Source: Desulfitobacterium_A sp034927245
Lineage (GTDB): Bacteria; Bacillota; Desulfitobacteriia; Desulfitobacteriales; Desulfitobacteriaceae
NCBI RefSeq assembly: GCF_034927245.1
Contig: NZ_JAYFQK010000011.1
Location: 1 to 64,000 of the forward strand
Direction of reading: 5' to 3'
Length of the DNA: 64,000 nt
Made by a program: the position numbers and the translations under genes. This document shows positions 59,246 through 64,000 of this stretch, in pieces; position 1 is the first letter of the stretch; the number at the start of each line of letters is the position of its first letter. The notes under the pieces are model-generated. The model saw only the letters and a list, made by a program, of their open reading frames with translations. It was not told the origin of the DNA and did no database searches.

Positions 59246-60580
59246 TTGGGTAGATTATTTGGAACGGATGGAGTTCGTGGTATTGCCAATCAAGAATTAA
59301 CGCCGAACATTGCTTTTCGTTTAGGGCAAGCGGGGGCATATGTATTAAGCAAAGAACATCCCCATCCCCGGATTATTATTGGTAAGGATACACGAATTTC
59401 CGGGGATATGCTGGAAGCGGCATTGATTGCCGGAATTTGTTCCGTGGGTGCCGATGTATTACGGGTCGGCGTTCTGCCGACACCGGGGATTGCTTTTTTG
59501 ACACGAACAATGGATGTGAGTGCCGGTGTTGTTATTTCGGCCTCCCATAATCCGGTGCAGGATAACGGAATTAAGTTCTTTTCCTCCACGGGATTTAAAC
59601 TGCCGGATGCTATAGAAGATGAAATTCAAGCCGTTTTTGAAAGTGAGGAAAAACCCTGGGATGTCCCCATCGGCGGTGAGGTGGGCCGGGTTATTGAAAT
59701 ACGGGATGCGGAGCGGCGTTATATCGATTTTCTAAAGTCTACGGTGGGCCGTCTTGAAGGACTTCGAATTGTCTTAGATACGGCAAACGGTGCTGCTTCT
59801 CGAGTAGGCCCAATGCTTTTGGAAGAGTTAGGCGTAGAGGTTATACCCATCTGCAATCACCCTGATGGCGTGAATATTAATGCCGGCTGCGGTTCAACCC
59901 ACCCGGCGGCATTGCAGAAAGCCGTACTTGAGCATAAGGCTGATTTAGGGTTAGCCAACGATGGGGATGCGGATCGTTTGATTGCCGTAGACGAGAACGG
60001 TAAGGTTGTCGACGGTGATTTTATTATGCTGATCTGTGCGCTTGCTCTAAAGGCTAAAGGTAAATTAGCCGAAAATGCGCTTGTTGTGACCGTTATGAGC
60101 AACCTTGGTTTGAAAATTGCCCTTAAGAAGGCGGGAATCGATGTTCATGAGACACAGGTCGGTGACCGCTATGTTATGGAGGAACTCCTGCGCAGCGGTG
60201 CTAAACTCGGCGGGGAACAATCCGGGCATATTATTTTCTTAGATCATAATACGACAGGTGATGGCTTGCTTACGGCGATTCAGCTTCTTACCGTTATTAA
60301 GGAACAGGGAAAACCTTTAGGAACCCTGGCCTCGCAGATGCAGCGGCTGCCGCAAGTGCTGATCAATACTCGGGTTGAAGACAAAGAAAAATCGATGAAC
60401 CATCCTGTGCTTTTGGAGAAGGTCGAAGAAGTTAGGGCAGCTTTAGGGGATAATGGACGTATTCTTGTCCGTCCATCGGGAACAGAACCGCTGGTCCGTG
60501 TTATGGTGGAAGGCCCTGATCAGGAGCACCTTAAAGTTTTGGCTCAATCGGTTGTTGAGGTTATCCAAAAATTGGTGTAG
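59246..60580 (+). CDS. glmM: Phosphoglucosamine mutase
   Basis: 444 residues. Converts GlcN-6-P to GlcN-1-P for UDP-GlcNAc and peptidoglycan. GRLFGTDGVRG at the N-terminus, phospho-Ser in ISASHNPVQDNGIKFF (about 100), the Mg loop ANDGDADRL, GGEQSGHIIF, and the C-terminal VRPSGTEPLVRVM. TTG 59246 follows GGAAGGGG. Upstream of glmS, which makes its substrate. Confidence 0.95.
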   Translation: MGRLFGTDGVRGIANQELTPNIAFRLGQAGAYVLSKEHPHPRIIIGKDTRISGDMLEAALIAGICSVGADVLRVGVLPTPGIAFLTRTMDVSAGVVISASHNPVQDNGIKFFSSTGFKLPDAIEDEIQAVFESEEKPWDVPIGGEVGRVIEIRDAERRYIDFLKSTVGRLEGLRIVLDTANGAASRVGPMLLEELGVEVIPICNHPDGVNINAGCGSTHPAALQKAVLEHKADLGLANDGDADRLIAVDENGKVVDGDFIMLICALALKAKGKLAENALVVTVMSNLGLKIALKKAGIDVHETQVGDRYVMEELLRSGAKLGGEQSGHIIFLDHNTTGDGLLTAIQLLTVIKEQGKPLGTLASQMQRLPQVLINTRVEDKEKSMNHPVLLEKVEEVRAALGDNGRILVRPSGTEPLVRVMVEGPDQEHLKVLAQSVVEVIQKLV

Positions 60581-60824
60581 CTATTTTAAGGAAATCGCGT
60601 ATAATGGTTCGTGTACTTTGATATTATGAATTATATTAATGGCATGATTATAAGTACATGAACCTCAACTTTTTATTAATTATATTAGTTAAATAAAAAG
60701 TTAAATTTTGCACTAATTAAGGAATGAGGTTCTGTAAAGGAGTGATGCGGCAGGAAGAAGAGATATTTTAGAAGGTATAAATGAGGTATAAATAAGGTAA
60801 GGGTTTAGAAATAATTTTGGCTGT

Positions 60825-61010
60825 TCCTTAAAGCGCCTGAACCGTAATTGGACTCCGGGATCGAAGACAGATCTGGTAGAGAATGCGGTTGACGAGGAAG
60901 AGGGTTATCGAAGTTTTCGGCGGGTCCCTCTCGGTGATTTGACATCGTAAGGCTTATGACAAAATCGCGAAGCAATTTGCGACACAAAACGTAAGCTTCA
61001 AGACAGGGGG
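60825..61010 (+). ncRNA. glmS ribozyme-riboswitch
   Basis: Self-cleaving RNA activated by GlcN-6-P that lowers glmS mRNA. The cleavage-site core AAGCGCCTGAAC starts at 60831, so cleavage falls between A60832 and G60833. TGGTAGAGAATGCGGTTGAC then GAGGAAGAGGGTTATCGAAG, TTTTCGGCGGGTCCCTC and the P4 region ATGACAAAATCGCGAAGC match the conserved pseudoknotted core. It lies about 300 bases upstream of the start codon, farther than usual. Confidence 0.93.
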
Positions 61011-61061
61011 AAAGTGTATTCATTTAAACCCCTTAGTTAATTGTGGCCAAGATTTTTTCTA

Positions 61062-61086
61062 AGTCGCCAAAATGGTGGCTTTTTTT
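61062..61086 (+). terminator. Terminator-like hairpin between the ribozyme and glmS
   Basis: AGTCGCC and GGTGGCT (7 pairs, two G.U) around AAAAT, followed by six more T. It lies 52 bases before the glmS ATG, so readthrough must be allowed or the hairpin acts as an attenuator. The upstream TTGTGGCCA could compete for the right arm, weakly. Confidence 0.6.
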
Positions 61087-61138
61087 GTATTTAATATTTA
61101 ATAAGTTACTGTTACTGTTGAGAGGAGAGAAAAGATCC

Positions 61139-62959
61139 ATGTGTGGAATCGTTGGTTATATCGGAAAACAACCGGCTGTCCCTGTACTTTTGGAGGGGCT
61201 AAAAAAACTGGAATATCGAGGTTATGACTCTGCAGGAGTCGCTGTTTTGGATGACAAGATCATGACGTGCAAGACTGTAGGAAAATTAGCCGCTTTAGAG
61301 GAAAAACTCGGTCAGAACTATTCGCAAACCAGTATCGGAATCGGACATACTCGCTGGGCAACCCATGGCCGTCCATCGGATATTAATTCTCATCCCCATA
61401 TGGATACGGCTGAGCAGTTTTCAGTTGTCCATAACGGTATTATTGAGAACTACCTTGAATTAAAGGAAGGATTGATGGAAGAAGGTCATCAATTCATTTC
61501 GGAAACAGACACAGAAGTTCTTCCCCACCTTGTCAGCCATTACTATGAAGGGGATCTGGAGGCTGCTGTTCGTAAAGTTTTAAGGGATGTGCGGGGTTCT
61601 TTTGCCTTTGTTGTAATGAGCCGTCAAAATCCGGATATGCTCGTGGCGGCACGTAAGGACAGTCCTATGGTTGTCGGTTTGGGTGAGGGAGAATACTTTG
61701 TTGCCAGTGATATTCCGGCGATTTTGAACTATACCCGTAAAACCTATATTATCGAAGATGGAGAAATGGTTGTTCTGACCAGAGACGGGGTCAAAGTCAC
61801 CGATTTTGACGGTAACCCTCACTCAAAAGAAGTCTATGAAGTGAAGTGGGATGCAGTCGCCGCGGAAAAAGGCGGTTATGACCATTTCATGCTTAAAGAG
61901 ATTTTTGAACAACCCAAGGCATTGCGCGATACGATGAGCGGTCGTTTAGGGGAACAAGAGGTCAAACTCCAAGAATTCAATCTGAGTGCCGAAGAGGTCA
62001 ATGATCTTCGCAAAGTGTTCATTGTCGCTTGCGGAACGGCATGGCATGCCGGTTTAGTCGGCAAAACATTGATTGAACGATGGGTGCGCATTCCGGTAGA
62101 AGTAGATATTGCTTCGGAATTTCGCTATCGTTCTCCCTTAGTGGATGAGCACACTTTAGTTGTGGTTATCAGCCAATCCGGAGAAACGGCAGACACGATG
62201 GCAGCGCTTCGTGAAGCGAAAAAACTGGGGGCTCACGTTGTCGCGGTGACGAACGTGGTCGGCAGTTCTGTTTCCCGCGAAGCCCATGATGTGATTTATA
62301 CTTGGGCAGGGCCTGAAATTGCAGTAGCATCTACGAAAGCCTATACTACTCAGTTGGAAGGTATGGTCTTACTCGGCCTTTATCTCGCGCAGACCCGCGG
62401 AACCATGACGCCTGAGAAGATCGGGGAAGTGGTCAGCGCTCTCAAAGAGATACCGGATCAAACAGAAGAAATATTAGAGCAAGCTAAGGATATCAAGGAT
62501 TTTGCTCAATCTTTCGTAGAAGTGGAAGATACGTTCTTCATTGGCCGAAGCCTGGATTGGAATGTAGCTATGGAAGGCGCTCTGAAATTGAAGGAAATTT
62601 CCTATATCCATGCGGAAGCTTATGCTGCCGGGGAGCTCAAACATGGTACCCTTGCTTTGATTACCGAGAAGACGCCGGTTATCGCCATAGCTACCCAAAT
62701 GGATGTCTATGATAAAACGGTATCAAATGTTAAAGAGGTCAAAGCCCGGGATGCCAAGGTTATCGGGATTACCTTCAAAGGAAACAGAGATTTAGGTAAG
62801 TCGGTGGATCATGTGATCTATTTGCCAAAAACAGTGGCTGAGCTCGCTCCTATCCTGACCGTTATTCCGCTTCAGCTTCTTGCTTATTATGTTGCTGTGG
62901 CAAGGGGTTGTGACGTTGATAAGCCAAGAAATTTGGCGAAGAGCGTTACGGTGGAGTAG
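61139..62959 (+). CDS. glmS: Glutamine--fructose-6-phosphate aminotransferase (isomerizing)
   Basis: 606 residues. Makes GlcN-6-P from F6P and glutamine. The start must be ATG 61139, because MCGIVGYIG puts the catalytic Cys at position 2, exposed on removal of Met; GAGAGGAGAG precedes it. A longer frame from 61043 would bury that Cys and run through the terminator hairpin. Glutaminase domain (about 1-230, with GHTRWATHG), two SIS domains (VACGTAWHAGLVGK and SQSGETADTMAA), and the C-terminal KPRNLAKSVTVE. Feedback controlled by the upstream ribozyme. Terminator at 63070-63104. Confidence 0.96.
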   Translation: MCGIVGYIGKQPAVPVLLEGLKKLEYRGYDSAGVAVLDDKIMTCKTVGKLAALEEKLGQNYSQTSIGIGHTRWATHGRPSDINSHPHMDTAEQFSVVHNGIIENYLELKEGLMEEGHQFISETDTEVLPHLVSHYYEGDLEAAVRKVLRDVRGSFAFVVMSRQNPDMLVAARKDSPMVVGLGEGEYFVASDIPAILNYTRKTYIIEDGEMVVLTRDGVKVTDFDGNPHSKEVYEVKWDAVAAEKGGYDHFMLKEIFEQPKALRDTMSGRLGEQEVKLQEFNLSAEEVNDLRKVFIVACGTAWHAGLVGKTLIERWVRIPVEVDIASEFRYRSPLVDEHTLVVVISQSGETADTMAALREAKKLGAHVVAVTNVVGSSVSREAHDVIYTWAGPEIAVASTKAYTTQLEGMVLLGLYLAQTRGTMTPEKIGEVVSALKEIPDQTEEILEQAKDIKDFAQSFVEVEDTFFIGRSLDWNVAMEGALKLKEISYIHAEAYAAGELKHGTLALITEKTPVIAIATQMDVYDKTVSNVKEVKARDAKVIGITFKGNRDLGKSVDHVIYLPKTVAELAPILTVIPLQLLAYYVAVARGCDVDKPRNLAKSVTVE

Positions 62960-63069
62960 GTGGGGAGTTTTTAAATCGGATTGTTGTTGTGAGTTATATT
63001 TAATTTTGTCATAACTTATAACTATATTTGTCGTAAGTTATAATACCATTTTGTCGTAGAATTTATGCG

Positions 63070-63104
63070 ATCCCGTAACGGCTAAACCCGCACCGTTATG
63101 GGAT
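63070..63104 (+). terminator. Terminator of glmS
   Basis: ATCCCGTAACGG pairs with CCGTTATGGGAT (12 bp, one G.U) around an 11-base loop; TTGTATTTATC follows. Confidence 0.75.
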
Positions 63105-63368
63105 TTGTATTTATCATTGGTTTCCAATATACATATGTTTTAAATTCAACTTTTACAAAGAAGACACATGAAAATGTATGAAGTTCAATTATATTTATTT
63201 TTGTCATAATCTGAGAAGTGTTAAAAAGGAATAGAGTTGTGAACCGACTAATAAAGTGCTAACTGGATATAGTTGTAAAAAGGCGTGAAATTAAAATCTG
63301 TAGATTTGGAATAAAGTTTGTCCAATCTTCCCTATCCTTTAATTAGGAATAGTTTAAGAGATAGAATT

Positions 63369-63417
63369 TGAAGCCCCATTCCGATTGTTCAATATAATGG
63401 GAATGGGGCTTCAAAAA
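63369..63417. repeat. 16-bp perfect inverted repeat, 17-base loop
   Basis: TTTGAAGCCCCATTCC with its exact complement. Neither side has a T run in the right place for intrinsic termination, so the role is open. Confidence 0.7.
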
Positions 63418-63448
63418 ATATCGTAGTAATTTCTTTGATAGAAATAAT

Positions 63449-63600
63449 GGGGGAGTAATAGTTTCAACTTTTATTTACGGCTAGTAATAGTGGATGAAAT
63501 GAAAACCATATTTTTTTGTACGTGGTAAAATCTCAATTGTTCTTCAACACTAGGGCAGAATATAGATTTGGATGGGGTGAAATTTCCCTCGCCTCCACCA
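63449..63600 (+). pseudogene. tmRNA-like remnant (degenerate ssrA)
   Basis: The 5' end GGGGGAGTAATAGTTTCAAC resembles the standard tmRNA start GGGGGYGTAATGGTTTCGAC, and the 3' end TTTGGATGGGG...CCCTCGCCTCCACCA resembles its T arm and acceptor with CCA. GGGGGAG and CGCCTCC can still form 6 of 7 acceptor pairs. The 152-base span is much shorter than a real tmRNA (about 350), the conserved GACGG and T-loop bases have changed, and no tag ORF is visible. Most likely a decayed or internally deleted copy. Confidence 0.4.
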
Positions 63601-63640
63601 ATCGTATATACAAAAGAAATGATAAGTGTTACTTAACCCA

Positions 63641-63875
63641 AAAGTTTGCCACGTTGGCAAGGTTATGCTTCCAATAATAGGCCTACTTCTGTGGGTCTAT
63701 TTTATTTGTACTTTGGGAAGTTACATGCTTCTTGATAGGCAAATGAGGATTAAGAAAGAATCAAAAAAGGCCATTTAATCCTACATGCCTAGAGAACGAC
63801 TGGAGGCAAAGCAATGGGAATCTTTATGTGGAGGACAAAGAACCTAAAGTCAATTTGGGTTCTTTGTTCATTTTA
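63641..63875 (+). ncRNA. Unassigned structured RNA with intrinsic terminator
   Basis: Several nested stems. TTGCC/GGCAA (63646-63660). CTTCC/GGAAG (63668-63720) enclosing AATAGGCCTAC/GTGGGTCTATT (11 pairs including two G.U, loop TTCT). TTCT-TAGGCA-TG-AGGATTAA against TTAATCCT-CA-TGCCTA-AGAA (63729-63796, about 20 pairs with short bulges). Finally GGACAAAGAACC/GGTTCTTTGTTC (63833-63869) then ATTTTAAT. G.U pairs suggest an RNA product. I do not recognise a known family. Confidence 0.5.
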
Positions 63876-64000
63876 ATACTTAAACTGTTTTTTCTGATTT
63901 TCATAAATATCCTATCACCGCATCCGAAGCAAAGATTGGTGTTCACTCTGCAAAGTTAGCGGATGGCCTGGTGTGTCGAAAGATGAGTTGGTTGAATACG

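Larger units (their letters stand above)
60581..61138. other. 560-bp glmM-glmS leader region
   Basis: AT-rich DNA (60600-60720), a short direct repeat GAGGTATAAAT (60771-60795), the glmS ribozyme (about 60825-61010), and an intrinsic-terminator-like hairpin (61062-61086) before the ribosome site GAGAGGAGAG of glmS. Confidence 0.8.
62960..64000. other. 1-kb tail without any long ORF but rich in structure
   Basis: Holds, in order: four TTTGTCRTA repeats (63005-63208), the glmS terminator (63070-63104), a 16-bp inverted repeat (63369-63417), a tmRNA-like decayed gene (63449-63600), an unassigned structured RNA (about 63641-63875) with its own terminator, and an unremarkable end. Confidence 0.7.

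Noticed and set aside
61043..61138. 32-residue N-terminal extension of GlmS
   Set aside because: It would bury the catalytic Cys of MCGIVGYIG and run through a terminator hairpin; the ribosome site is directly before 61139.
63970..64000. Group II intron 5' end (GTGTG...)
   Set aside because: Too little sequence before the window edge and no match beyond the first five bases.

Overview
The window reads as a chromosomal segment of a strictly anaerobic, spore-forming, low-to-mid-GC Firmicute of the Desulfosporosinus/Desulfitobacterium kind (Clostridia, Peptococcaceae sensu lato). This is inferred from gene content: a glmS ribozyme, a CdaA-CdaR-GlmM-GlmS block, strong AGGAGG ribosome sites with many GTG/TTG starts, a DsrE-like protein, a small siroheme/ferredoxin protein, an [FeFe]-hydrogenase-like protein, citrate lyase subunits and a butyrate-type CoA operon. 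No rRNA, CRISPR array, integrase or intact transposase was seen.

Layout. 1-6.7 kb: the tail of an unknown gene, nadE, a HAD nucleotidase, a nitrosative-stress-type Cys-rich protein, murC and a pair of PLP enzymes. 6.8-13.2 kb: a ferritin-like protein, a soluble chemoreceptor and a four-gene CoA operon (hydroxyacyl-CoA dehydrogenase, thiolase, acyl-CoA dehydrogenase, CoA-transferase). 13.3-16.6 kb: an alpha/beta hydrolase, a siroheme/ferredoxin protein, and a 1.8-kb island carrying a RhuM gene between a partial copy of tRNA-Thr and the intact tRNA-Thr(CGT). 17-22.3 kb: a DsrE-like protein, citDEF, an H-cluster protein and a small membrane protein. 22.4-27 kb: a PHP phosphatase, a heterodimeric ABC exporter and tRNA-Thr(TGT).

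27.3-47.8 kb is the most interesting part. A roughly 20-kb sugar-catabolic region holds a TauE/SafE exporter, a TIM-like isomerase, a LarA-like protein, a complete ABC sugar importer with its own ATPase, three regulators (one PucR-like, two paralogous GntR), a class II aldolase, a fucose/arabinose-isomerase-like enzyme, an NhaC/MleN-like antiporter, a Gfo/Idh/MocA enzyme, an M24-fold protein lacking its metal-ligand aspartates, a phosphofructokinase with altered substrate and phosphoryl-donor motifs, an aldehyde dehydrogenase and GAPDH. In order they would give glycoside cleavage, aldose-ketose isomerisation, kinase, aldolase, aldehyde oxidation and acid export, with DHAP going into glycolysis. 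This is the logic of a sulfo-EMP pathway for sulfoquinovose. The substrate is my inference and is not proven by the sequence.

47.8-54 kb: an orphan sensor kinase, a glycosyltransferase, a DUF1858-like small gene whose conserved second Cys codon is TGA (nonsense mutation or selenocysteine), a propeller-like repeat protein and a CAP-domain exoprotein. 54-63 kb: a DUF362/ferredoxin protein, then cdaA, cdaR, an FAD oxidoreductase, glmM, the glmS ribozyme and glmS, linking c-di-AMP synthesis to cell-wall amino sugar supply. The last kilobase has no long ORF. It carries the glmS terminator, what looks like a decayed tmRNA gene, and a strongly folding unassigned RNA ending in an intrinsic terminator.
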